DNA of 64,000 nt from Bacteroidota bacterium. GTDB taxonomy: Bacteria; Bacteroidota; Bacteroidia; AKYH767-A; 2013-40CM-41-45. Location: NCBI GenBank assembly GCA_016721305.1, contig JADKIH010000002.1, positions 310,001 to 374,000 of the forward strand. The letters run 5' to 3'. The translations under genes and the position numbers were made by a program. Shown piece by piece: positions 20,108 through 30,312 of this stretch; the stretch's first letter is position 1; the number at the start of each line of letters is the position of its first letter. Below the pieces are notes generated by a model that saw only the letters and a list, made by a program, of their open reading frames with translations, did not search any database and was not told the origin of the DNA.

Positions 20108-23100
20108 TTATCTGATTAAAGTTATCTTTCCAAGGTAAGTATGCGGTGAGTCTTTTTGGTCTGTCACCTGAATACGATAAACAAAAACGTCATTTTCTAC
20201 TTCGCGGTTCTTAATCTTTCCATCCCATGGTTTATCGTATTCGGAAGTCTTGTACACTAAGATTCCCCAACGATCGTAAATCGACATTTCGTAGTCTTTA
20301 ATAAACGATCCGTAGCCCTGGAAGAAATCATTCACTCCGTCTCCATTTGGCGTAAAGGCCGATGGTACATAGAAGCTATAGCCGTATTCTACCCTTACGA
20401 TTCCTCTTGTCGTATCGCGGCAATTGTGATTGGTAGAAGTCATCAGAACAACTTCGTACGCTCCTACTTCCGCATAAGTGTGATTCGGACTTACCAATGT
20501 AGACGTAGCACTGTCGCCAAATGTCCACTGATATGTATCGCCATTTACTGTATGATTCTGGAATTGAATCACCGGCTCATAGATAGATGTAACGGCCGGA
20601 TCAGCAATGAAATCGGCGATCGGCATAGGATACACTTTAATAATCTTCAGCATCGTTGTATCATGCGAACAGCCATCTGCCGTTATTGAAGTCAGCTTGA
20701 TTGAATATTCACCTGCATGAGCAAATACGTGTGTCGGAACGGCCGCTGTATCCAATGTACCGTCGCTAAACTCCAATGGAAGTTAGCTGAATTCAACGTA
20801 CTCAAATTCGCCAGAGGCACAGTAAGTGGCTCACAACCTTCAAAAACTGCAGGAAGGAAGTTGGCTCTAGGCATCGGGTTAATCTGAATCGTATCCGTAT
20901 AGGCAGGACCCGGACAACCTTCGTAGCTCGAGTTCAACGTCACTACATATTTTCCGATCGCCGAATACTGAACGATACCCGGAACAGCTGACTGACTTGA
21001 AGAAGGTGTTCCTCCCTGGAAATTCCAAGAATACGTTACTCCCGGGAATACATGTCCGTTCGGAACAAACATAAAGGCATTGTCATCTAAACAAGCCGGA
21101 TCGTGATGCGCAAAGATCGCAGCAGGAATTGCTTTTGTCTGCACCGAAACCGTATCCTTGTTTACACAACCGTAATTCGTCGTCGCTGTAAGAATATAAG
21201 TATCGGTCGTTGTGCCCTGATCATTGTTAATCGCATGCATCAACGTCTGACCTACAGTCGGATCATCTAATCCTGACGCCGGTGTCCAAACATAAGTGGT
21301 ATTTGCCGATGGGCTCACACCCAGCGTTACATTCGTTCCTGAACAAACAGATGCATCTGCACCGGCATTCACCACCGGTAAAGGAGCAATAAAAATTGTT
21401 TGAGTATTCGCCGGTGACACACATCCTAATTGAGTAACAACAAGCGACACATTGAGACTTGCAGAATTAGAACTCGAAAGGCTGTATGGCCCTGATCCAA
21501 CTCCCGATACAATGGTAGCTCCGTTGAAATTCCAATCGTATGTTGCCGAAGCATTTCCATCGCCTGTATAAGCAACAGGAACGGATTATTTACGCAAATT
21601 GAAGGAGGTATTGTGAATTGCGCTGTAGGAATCGGATTAACCGTAATATTTGATGTCGTAGAATTCGTACAGCCATTCTGCGTTACAGTCAAACTGATTG
21701 ACTGACTTCCTGCTGCAGCCCATTGTACTGAGTACGGACCTGCTCCACTACCCGACATTACTGTTCCGCTTCCAAATGACCATGTATAACTTGCTCCCGG
21801 CAAGGCTGTACCATTAAAGGCAATGCTACCCGGTTGACCAACACAAACTGCACTAGCCGGAGCAACTGATGCAACCGGAATCGCATTGATTACTACAGGT
21901 ACGCTTTGAGGCGGCGCTGCACAACCATTTTCAGTTACATCAAGCGATAATGTATAATTACCCGAAGTCGGCCAGTTCAATGTGTACGGTCCTTGTCCGG
22001 ATCCGCTTGCAACATTGGCACCGTTAAAATTCCATGTATAGCTTGCAGATGCAGTTGCCGTACCTGTATAATTCACGGTAATAGGATCGCCTGCACAAGC
22101 TGATGGCGTTGCTGTGAATACAGCAGTAGGAATGGCATTTACGTTTACATTGAATGGCTGTATCTGTACAACCCTCATCTAAAACAATAACAGAAAGAAC
22201 TTGCTGTCCGGCTGCATTCCATGAAACAGAATAAGGACCGGCTCCACTTCCCGATGCTACAGTGCCTGAACCAAATGTCCAGTTGTATGTAGCCGTGCCG
22301 GTAGCCGTGCCATTGAATGTTATATAATTTGATGCGCCGGTACATAATGCAGGAGTTGCATTGATCGATGCGTTTGGAATCGGATTGTTCACCACGGCCT
22401 GAGATGATGGCATCGATGTACATCCATTCTCATCAACAGTGAGTGAAACATTCGTACTACCTGCAGTATTGTAAATCAAAGTGTATGGTCCTGCTCCGCT
22501 ACCGGAAACAACAGTACCACCTCCAAAATTCCAGTTATATGTTGCTGTTCCTCCAGCTGTGCCGGTAAAGTTCACCGTTACAGGTGAGCCGAGACAAACA
22601 GTTGGTGTAGCATTGAAGTTAGATGTCGGAATTGCATTCACAATTACAGAAGTGCTGATTGTATCGGCACAACCGTTTGCTGAAACGATGAGATCAACAG
22701 GATATGTTCCCGGTGTATTCCATGTTACATCGTATGGACCTGCGGCTGAACCAACGGCATTACCGCCACTGAAATTCCATGTGTAAGCTGCACCTGCAGG
22801 TGCCGTTCCTGTGAACGTTACATTCGCAGGAGCTCCATTACATACTTGCGCATCGTTGGAAACCGTTGCTACAGGTACCTGATAAATTGTAACTTGTTGT
22901 GATGCCGATGCTGTTGCGCATCCGCCACCGTCAACAGAAACATCGATCTGATAAGTTCCCGGTGTAGCCCATGAAATAGTATACGGACCGCTTCCGCTTC
23001 CGGAAACAACTGTACCGCTACCGAAATTCCATGTAAAGACTGTGCTTGCTAAATAGACTCCCGTGAATGTTACAGTTGATGTTGTATTCTGACAAACACT

Positions 23101-24586
23101 GGTTGCCGTAAAGGCTGCCGATGCGCATTGGAATACATTTACCTGCTGTGTAATTGTCTGAATACATCCTGCAGGCGAGGTTACTGTAAGAGTCACGTTA
23201 TACGTTCCGCCCACAGCGTAAGAGTGCGTTGGAGAGTAAACAGCACTATTTGTTCCATCGCCGAAATCCCAGTTATAGGTTAAGCCGATAGTACTTGTAT
23301 TTGTGAAAGTAACAACGTCTCCGACATTCACCGTTGTAGATGGTGAAATGGTAAAGTCGCTGTAGGTGCAGGCCATACATGAATTACAATCGGTACACGG
23401 GTTGTTCGAACAGGAACACCATCATCACGACCAATCAAATCAAAAGTATTCATCCCGACATTCGATGCAAGTCCAATGACTTGAACGGTAAAGTCGGTTG
23501 TATTCGCAGGTGTTGTATTGATAAGCGACAAACCTGTCATCAGAGATGCCGTTGTTAACGTAGTAATCTGTCCCTGCTCCGGAGAAAGGAAAGTTCCCTG
23601 AATTAAAAGTGTATCACCTTCGCAAACATCGAGTGTATCGCACGTTTGAACTGAGTTCAGGATTGGAGGCACGTTTGAACCACTCTGACAAACGTTCAAC
23701 AAGAACGACTGATTATCGAGGGCATCAATTCCATCGTTGTTGAGGTATGGACCATCATAACCGGGTCCCAGTGTATCAAACAAACCGATCTGAATGTAAT
23801 CAATACCATTTCCCTGATTCACACCCACGGTTGCCGGTGTTCCGCCAAATCCGCCAACTCCGGAAGAGGCATCTCCCGTTGTCCATTGCATATCCTTGTA
23901 ACAAAAAGAAACGTTTGATCCGGGAGGTAAAAGTAAGTCTGTTCCATTCGTCATGATCAACTGAAAAGTATTCAGCTTATCATCGTGTGTTCCAAAATAT
24001 CCGACATTCTCCCACTGAATAATCAAGTGCGTGCTTGTCATTTGATAATATACAATTCCACTCAATGCACCGTGTATCCACGTCGCCCCAGAAAGGAGCA
24101 ATCATGGTAAACGATGGATCAGGGAATGAATTTGCTGTAAATGTCGAGTATGGATTGTCGATTGAAACGTTACCATTGTTGTTGATGAAAACACTGTCAA
24201 CTTGTCGACCATAAAAACAAAAAGAAAGGTAATGGAAGATTTACTGTTGACCAGTCATCGTTTCTGTAATCAGGAGGCGAACCCGGCCCACCACTCCCGC
24301 CCGAACCATCGAACTGTGCAACTTGCCAAGATGCATCACGAGCCACCCAGCAGTTACAACCACTAGCTGTATTCACCGTGTTATTCCCGGTTGAATTTGA
24401 AGATACACGAGATGGATTTTTTCCCTGGACGTCGTAATTGACATACTTCTCATGCCCGTTCAGTTTTCCATCGAGCTTTGCTTGATTGAGTTTTCCCATA
24501 TCAATGGTTTTCACATCAATCTGCGCAAGCAGTTGAATGGTGAAAAACAATGATGCACAAACTAGGAGAGTAAATTTTTTTGTCAT
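20108..24586 (-). CDS. Giant secreted nidogen/PKD-repeat protein with type B T9SS sorting domain (several frameshifts)
   Basis: The reconstructed product is about 1490 residues. The signal peptide is MTKKFTLLVCASLFFTIQLLAQ, followed by a Gly/Ser-rich segment and a nidogen-like (NIDO) domain (NNNGNVSIDNPYSTF, IVYYQM, IQWENVGYFG, TFQLIMTNG). A region with VCEGDTLLIQG comes next, then a series of PKD-type beta-sandwiches, first YNWDFGDGTNSAVYSPTHSY and then about seven ~87-residue repeats of the form TWNFGGGTVVSGSGAGPY...VSLTVDENGC. The end is a gliding-motility type B sorting domain (PSAFTPNGDGVNDFFQGYG ... YDRWGILVYK ... GKITLIR). Frames break near 24215, 24080, 23360, 22160, 21575, 21430 and 20775. 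Such proteins are surface adhesins or matrix proteins in Bacteroidota; the ligand is unknown. It has its own promoter and terminator. The ATG at 24586 is preferred. Confidence 0.87.
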
Positions 24587-24649
24587 CAAATTGGAGTGTT
24601 TCTGAATTACTTAAAAAGTACGTGGTGACGTAAGTGCTTATTGGGTCCT

Positions 24650-24680
24650 CAAATATAAAAAAATCGAAAGGCGATTGCAA
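24650..24680 (-). promoter_or_regulatory. Bacteroidota-type promoter for the PKD-repeat gene
   Basis: On the minus strand TTG (24678-24680) is followed after 20 bp by TATATTTG (24650-24657), an exact TAnnTTTG. It lies about 64 bp upstream of the ATG at 24586. Confidence 0.5.
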
Positions 24681-24968
24681 GTAAAAAAAGCTAAAAAAGC
24701 TCATTTTTAAGCAAATTTCGCACTTGGACAAAGAGCTTCGCGAATAGCAAAATCTCGTCTCGGCAGAATCTCCCTTTTTGCAGAAAAAAATGCTTAAGCC
24801 AATAACGTCGAGCTGACAAAAATCAGCTTTGATTCAAATGGCCACGAAGAAACCATTGCCAATGATTCTAGTTCTTGCTGAAGTTCACGATGTTTTTGAT
24901 TCAAAATTCAATAGTCAGGAAAATCATTTTCAGAGAAAATTGCAGCTACGTATTTCAGAAAAATGCCT
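24681..24968. other. Intergenic, no gene seen
   Basis: AT-rich sequence between the PKD-gene promoter and the small membrane-protein genes. A short hairpin AGCTGA-CAAAAA-TCAGCT lies near 24810-24828 and could act as a weak terminator for the small genes. Confidence 0.4.
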
Positions 24969-25088
24969 TTAAAATTCTTTCTTGAGATTCTTATCACGAA
25001 GACGAATACCTGCTTCGGCTTGCTCTGTGAGCACGAAATAAATTTGAAAAAGCAGACCGATGAAAATGAAAACAAAAGAGATCATCAT
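24969..25088 (-). CDS. 39-residue membrane miniprotein
   Basis: It starts ATG ATG at 25088, with the ATG overlapping the stop of the gene upstream (ATGA), and ends with TAA at 24969-24971. The product starts with a single transmembrane helix (MMISFVFIFIGLLFQIYFVL) followed by a charged tail (TEQAEAGIRLRDKNLKKEF), so it should sit in the inner membrane with a cytoplasmic C-terminus. The overlap and the clean hydrophobic/charged layout support it as a real gene. No family was recognised; function unknown. Confidence 0.55.
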   Translation of the reverse strand: MMISFVFIFIGLLFQIYFVLTEQAEAGIRLRDKNLKKEF

Positions 25089-25342
25089 CTTTCTTTTCCG
25101 GATACAATTTGAAAATCATTTGTCTCTTCATGCATAAAAAGCCAGATCGGAATTTTCTCGAGGACATAAGTGAGACAGAAAACGGTCGGATAAATAAGTG
25201 TAGTTACTGTGTATGCCCAGAAATGATAATTCGACGGGATATATTTTCTCGTATAATGATGAATCAGGAACGACACAAGACCGCATGGCATTACGATTGC
25301 CATCATTACGGTAAACACAAATAAAAAATACTTCTCCGTCAT
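25085..25342 (-). CDS. Small two-helix membrane protein
   Basis: The 85-residue product has two predicted transmembrane segments (FLFVFTVMMAIVMPCGLVSF and WAYTVTTLIYPTVFCLTYVL) separated by a basic loop (HHYTRKYIPSNYH), and a polar tail. It overlaps the 39-residue gene downstream by four bases, indicating co-translation. No family was recognised. The arrangement of two tiny overlapping membrane genes suggests a small complex or regulatory pair, which is inference only. About 200 bp separates it from the amidase end. Confidence 0.55.
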   Translation of the reverse strand: MTEKYFLFVFTVMMAIVMPCGLVSFLIHHYTRKYIPSNYHFWAYTVTTLIYPTVFCLTYVLEKIPIWLFMHEETNDFQIVSGKER

Positions 25343-25550
25343 CGTTTTCTTCTCGGCTCGGATCCATGATAATCCGGTTGCGAAACTATTTTAAAAATCT
25401 GAATCGAAAATGATTCTTCCCTGTAGCCATTTGGGGTATCGAAAGTAGTCATTCCTATCCGCTTTTCCCCTCTCTTCACCTACATTTTACTCAGTTTATT
25501 CGCAAATCGCCAACTATCGCTCAAAAAGCCATGATTCGCTTCTCCTCGAG

Positions 25551-27170
25551 TTAAAATAAAGTGCTCTTAAACTTCGGTTTATGTCTTTGGAAGATCTCTT
25601 TTTCAAAAGCGGCAGCCAGATTAATCAATCTTGCTTCTTCAAAAGCTGACGAATAAAACGAAATACCAACGGGCAGACCATAGACTTCACCCATCGGAAC
25701 AGAAATATGCGGGTAGCCGGCAATTGCTGCCGGAGCAGTGGAAGCATCGCCCAGATAATGATCACCTAAAATCAAATCGGTTGTTCCGGCCGGTCCGATG
25801 GTTACGCCCGAAATGGCGTCAAGTCTGTTCTCCGACAAGGTACGATCAATAAGCACTCTCGACTCTTCATTATTTTTTCTAAGTAGTTCGAGATATTCAG
25901 TTGAATTCAGATCTGCTTTTTTCTGACTCGCCTCTAAAATATCCTGCTTAAAAAACGGCATCACTTTATCCGCATTCGCTTTGTTGAAGTCAATTACATC
26001 CTGCATCGATTTTACTTTCGCCGTTGACTTCGCCAAATAAGCGTTCAAGTCGGCCTTGAATTCGAATTTCATCAGCTCAAATTCCCGCGTATACAGTTCA
26101 TTCATCTTGCTGAGAATATCAACTTCGATACACTCTCCTCCTTTTGCTTTGATCTGATCAACAACTTTCCGAAACAAATCACAGCCTAAATCTTCTCCCT
26201 GCAAAAATGCTTTGTCGATGCCGATTCGCTTTCCCTTCAGCGTTGCATTTTCTGTTGCCTTCAAATAATCTGCTTTCGGCTTAGTCACTGAATTCTGTGT
26301 AACCGGATCGGCCTGATCAACGCCTGCCATACAACTCAACAAGATCGCAAGATCTCGCACGGTACGAGCCATTGGTCCGGCGGTATCCTGCGTATGCGAA
26401 ATCGGAATGATGCCTGCACGACTTACCAAACCAATCGTAGGTTTCATGCCGACAATTCCATTGAAAGATGCCGGACAAACTACGGATCCGTCGGTTTCCG
26501 TTCCAACGGCAACCGTGCAAAGATTTGCAGAAACAGCAACACCGCTTCCACTGCTGGAACCGCAGGCATTGCGATCGAGTGCATACGGGTTTTTTGTAAG
26601 CCCTCCTCTGCTACTCCATCCCGATGTTGATTTCGACGATCTGAAATTCGCCCACTCACTTAAATTTGTCTTGCCTAAAATTACAGCACCTGCTTTACGA
26701 AGTTGTTCGACAACGAATGCATCTTTCTCCGGATGATTTCCGACCATGGCCAGACTGCCGGCCGTAGTCATCATCTTATCACCTGTATCAATATTATCTT
26801 TCAGCAAAACAGGAATTCCATGTAATGGCCCTCTGATCTTTCCGGCTTTTCGCTCTTTATCCAGACCCTGAGCAATGTAAATCGCATCGGGATTTAATTC
26901 GATCACTGAATTTAATGCAGGACCTGATTTATCAATAGAGTTAATACGATCGAGATAGAGCTTGACAATTTTCTCGGAAGTATATTCTCCCGAATTCATA
27001 GCAGCCTGTAATGTCTCAATTGTAATTTCATCGAGCTCGAAAGCAGCAATCGGTTCCTGATGTGATGAGTTATCTTTTTCGGCTTCAGCCGATCGACAAC
27101 CCGCAAAACTCAATGACGTAACGGCAACGCTTGCCAAAGAAGACGAAATGATAAATTTACGACGATCCAT
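25551..27170 (-). CDS. Exported amidase (amidase signature family, GatA-like)
   Basis: This 539-residue serine hydrolase cleaves amide bonds. The N-terminus MDRRKFIISSSLASVAVTSL has a twin-arginine-like start and a possible lipobox ending in FAGC, so it is probably exported and perhaps a lipoprotein. The amidase signature carries the Ser-cisSer-Lys triad: Lys in GIPVLLKDNIDTGDK, the glycine/serine loop in NACGSSSGSGVAVSANL, and the acylated Ser in GTETDGSVVCPASFNGIVG. The amidase domain covers about residues 60-520. It is not the tRNA amidotransferase GatA, because it is exported and lies far from gatB/C; the related family includes peptide amidases and enantioselective amidases. The substrate is unknown. 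The frame is intact. Confidence 0.9.
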   Translation of the reverse strand: MDRRKFIISSSLASVAVTSLSFAGCRSAEAEKDNSSHQEPIAAFELDEITIETLQAAMNSGEYTSEKIVKLYLDRINSIDKSGPALNSVIELNPDAIYIAQGLDKERKAGKIRGPLHGIPVLLKDNIDTGDKMMTTAGSLAMVGNHPEKDAFVVEQLRKAGAVILGKTNLSEWANFRSSKSTSGWSSRGGLTKNPYALDRNACGSSSGSGVAVSANLCTVAVGTETDGSVVCPASFNGIVGMKPTIGLVSRAGIIPISHTQDTAGPMARTVRDLAILLSCMAGVDQADPVTQNSVTKPKADYLKATENATLKGKRIGIDKAFLQGEDLGCDLFRKVVDQIKAKGGECIEVDILSKMNELYTREFELMKFEFKADLNAYLAKSTAKVKSMQDVIDFNKANADKVMPFFKQDILEASQKKADLNSTEYLELLRKNNEESRVLIDRTLSENRLDAISGVTIGPAGTTDLILGDHYLGDASTAPAAIAGYPHISVPMGEVYGLPVGISFYSSAFEEARLINLAAAFEKEIFQRHKPKFKSTLF

Positions 27171-27411
27171 AGCTTTTATTTAAGACGATTAAAATACTGA
27201 ATACCAAATTTCATTTAACCGGACAGAATAAAAAATAAATTCCGTGCGGACTTTGACGAACTCATGCTTTATACCAAATCTTACATCAGTTTACGATAGA
27301 AATGAACCAAGTTCCCTGCGGGATATACCATTCTCTACTCGTATTTTCATTTTGGAATGGTATAATTGGAATCAAAATACTCCTTCCTCCTATCAAATTT
27401 ACGGAACGGCT

Positions 27412-28622
27412 CTATCGCAATACAACTACACGATTTGTATAGCTTTCTTTTCCCGTATCTGCTTTTAAAAAATAAACGCCATTTTTCAAATCAGGTAATG
27501 TCAAGGCATACTTACCTTTCTCACCAACTGAATTTAATCGGCCATTGTACACTATCTCGCCCAAAGCTGAAACAATTACAATAGAAATTATGCGATCAGC
27601 GCTTCCGGGAATGGTAATGTGAAGGATTTCGGATGTCAAGGGATTTGGAGAAACAATAACGGACAAAGCAGATATCGAAGAAATCTGATTCAAACTGCAG
27701 AGCGAACAATTTTTTACTGCCGTTACGGTAGCATCGCTTTGTAGTGTATTCTCAAAATCGAGACCTGACTGACAATCATTCTTAAGAGTATAATTAAGCC
27801 AGGGGATTAAATATCTCGAGATTGCCAGATGCTGATCGGCACGTGAAATCGTCGGTGCCGGCGAGCAGGAAGATTCCCTATCGAACAGAGGAAGTTTGAA
27901 TTTGCCATTTGACAATGACTGCCACCCAAAATCGTGATTAGATCTTTGCAATCACTTTGCAACGAATCATACATAGGAATCTGATTGGAAGCAGGCGGAG
28001 TAACACAATCATTTTCTCCGGCAAATATTAACGACGGAGCAGTGATAAAAGAAGCTGCTGAAATCGCCGAAGGATTTGTTTCCGCAGGAGCCAACAATGC
28101 CATTGAACGAATCGATGTATCGGAAGCCATCGCCAAAAAAGAAGCCCCTCCTCCCATGCTGTGTCCCATCACTCCATCCATAGAATCGACATGCTGAAAA
28201 TAAAAGCTTGCGTTGTCGGAATTAAGCCGGTGCATTTCGCGAATCAGAAATGCCAGATCCAATCCGAACTGTTCGTGAGAAGGTGAAATTGTTCCTTCCG
28301 TTTTAGGAAAGATCATAATGTAACCGTTGGGAACAACAGCTTCCCAGATGTTTTGATAAGCATCCCAAGTCATAACGAAGCCATGTCCAAATGCCAGCAC
28401 AGGAAATAAATCCGAAGCAGATGTGAATGCTACATTGTCGCCTGCCACATCGGCCGGATAATATACTTCTGCGTCTATGCTGCGATTAGCTCTGGAGCTG
28501 TCTACAAACACTTCCGTACGGTGTCCAACAGAAAATGACTGCGCACGAAGAGCAGAAAACAGTAATAGACAGATCGGAAATAGCAGAACAAATTTATAAT
28601 TCGTGTAAGAGTTTCTTTTCAA
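27412..28622 (-). CDS. Secreted alpha/beta hydrolase (PETase/cutinase-like, DLH clan) with T9SS sorting domain (one frameshift)
   Basis: A signal peptide (FVLLFPICLLLFSALRAQ) precedes an alpha/beta-hydrolase domain: a strand with FPVLAFGHGFVMTWDAY (oxyanion region), the nucleophile elbow DGVMGHSMGGGASFLAMA, the acid loop SLIFAGENDCVTPPASN and the catalytic His in ILGGSHCQMANSNF. Spacing and motifs follow the polyester hydrolase/chlorophyllase-like group: LIFAxEND, P-x-YDS and GGSH are shared with PETases as recalled. The aromatic at the PETase Trp185 position is not conserved (APAETN). The frame breaks near 27910 and continues into NFKLPLFDRE and a type A sorting domain (VIVSPNPLTSEILHI ... 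VYFLKADTG ... VVVLR). No ATG fits; TTG at 28622 is the preferred start, TTG at 28694 the alternative. Confidence 0.82.
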
Positions 28623-28800
28623 AGCAGCATGGATTTTATTAATACTATATGAATTAGTAAATATAAACAAAAGTCTGCCGGTATTGTTATTCAAACAATA
28701 AGAAATCTAAGAATTCTCCTGTTCGCAAATCTCAATTTCCTTAATAGTAATTACAGAATCTTTTTCCCACATTGGGACGGTTTTAAAACAAATACGCTTT

Positions 28801-30052
28801 ATGAGAAAACTCCTACTTGGCTTACTCATTGCATCGACCATACATGTCAATGCTCAAACGATTAAAATCCTATTTGATGCATCGAGCGCTCAGATGGCAG
28901 GAAATGCCGATTGGGTGATAGATGCCGACACGCGGAATATCAAAACCGGAACCGGAGGGATAATGACAACCGGAGGTAATGAATCCAATCCACAACGAAT
29001 CCCTACTCCTGCTCAATCAGGAATTACGGCTTCCTCTGCCGAAACATTTTGGGCAGGTGGTATTTCAAATTGGGGAGTAGATCTTGCAAAAAGAGGATAT
29101 ATCATTGAAACACTTCCATACAATGGTCTTATCACTTACGGAGTAAGTACAAACGTACAAGACCTGAGCAATTACAAAATCTTTATTATCGACGAGCCAA
29201 ATATCCGTTTTACCACAGCCGAAAAGACGGCTCTATTAAATTTTGTCGCTAACGGTGGCGGATTATTTATGATTGCCGATCATACGGTAAGTGATAGAAA
29301 TAATGACGGTTGGGATTCTCCGGCAATCTTCAATGACTTCATGACGAATAATGGTTCAGTAAGCAATCCTTTCGGAATCAAATTTGACCTGGCGAATTTC
29401 TCACAGACTTCGACAAATATCCTTAACTCATCGACTGATCCGATTCTACATGGAGTGATGGAAATGTAACCGGACTTCAATACAATAACGGCACGTCCAT
29501 GACGATCAATAAAACTGCCAATGCATCGGCAAAAGGATTGATCTTTAAAACCGGTTCTTCCACCACAGGAACTACAAATTGTATTTTTGCAGCTGCGAAT
29601 TACGGCACCGGTAAAGTGTGCGGACTGGGCGACAGCTCCCTGTTGACGATGGAACAGGCGATCCGAATGACGTACTCTACTCTTCTTACAAAACAGCAGT
29701 AAGCGGTTCACATCAAAAACTTCTGATGAATGCAGTAATCTGGATGCTAACACCGGGAACGGCCCCACGAATGGCTGAACCAACAATTGAACCCGCGGCC
29801 TCTGTAGGAATGAAATTATACCCTAATCCGGCTAACGATCAAATTCATTTATCATACGCCATTCAGGAAAATACGGGAGGACAACTTTCAATCATGAATC
29901 TGACCGGGCAAATTGTTTTTCAAAAAACGATTACAGCTGATTCAGCTGCAGGGGATTTTACTCTCGATCTTTCTGCTTTCCCTGCGGGAATGTATGTTGC
30001 CACACTTCAAAATGGCAAGGATGTAATTTCACAAAAGTTTATCCGACAATAA
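28801..30052 (+). CDS. Secreted GATase1/DUF4350-like protein with T9SS sorting domain (two frameshifts)
   Basis: The signal peptide MRKLLLGLLIASTIHVNAQ leads into a Rossmann-like domain with IKILFDASSAQMAGNADWV, YKIFIIDEPNIRFTTAEK and LLNFVANGGGLFMIADHT. The last resembles the strand-elbow region of glutamine-amidotransferase-like DUF4350/IFT52 domains, but no nucleophilic Cys is seen there. It continues through FAAANYGTGKVCGLGDSSP and ends with a type A sorting domain (MKLYPNPANDQIHLSYAI ... ISQKFIRQ). Frames break near 29458 (HGVDGNVTG when restored) and near 29640 (one C missing, giving SSPVDDGTGDPND). The product is about 417 residues. The biochemical role is unknown; binding of a sugar or nucleotide-like ligand is possible. 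Confidence 0.75.
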
Positions 30053-30071
30053 AAAAAACTAACAATCATAT

Positions 30072-30106
30072 CACAAGGCTTGCCAACCGGCAGGCCTTTT
30101 TTGTGG
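30072..30106 (+). terminator. Rho-independent terminator
   Basis: The stem CACAAGGCTTGCC-AACC-GGCAGGCCTT ends in a T-run, 20 bp after the stop at 30052. Confidence 0.85.
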
Positions 30107-30312
30107 ACATCAATCATAGCTAAACACAAAAAACTGAAGAGCTTGGATAGAGCAATCCAAACATTATCATATTCTGAAATAAATATTATTTATAATTACA
30201 AGTCGATTATTGACAATTCATAAAGATACCTTAACCTAATTCCTTGCATTTTTTATAATATTGCAATTCATATTCACCCAAACGAATTTCCGGATTCAAC
30301 AAACATCAAGCA

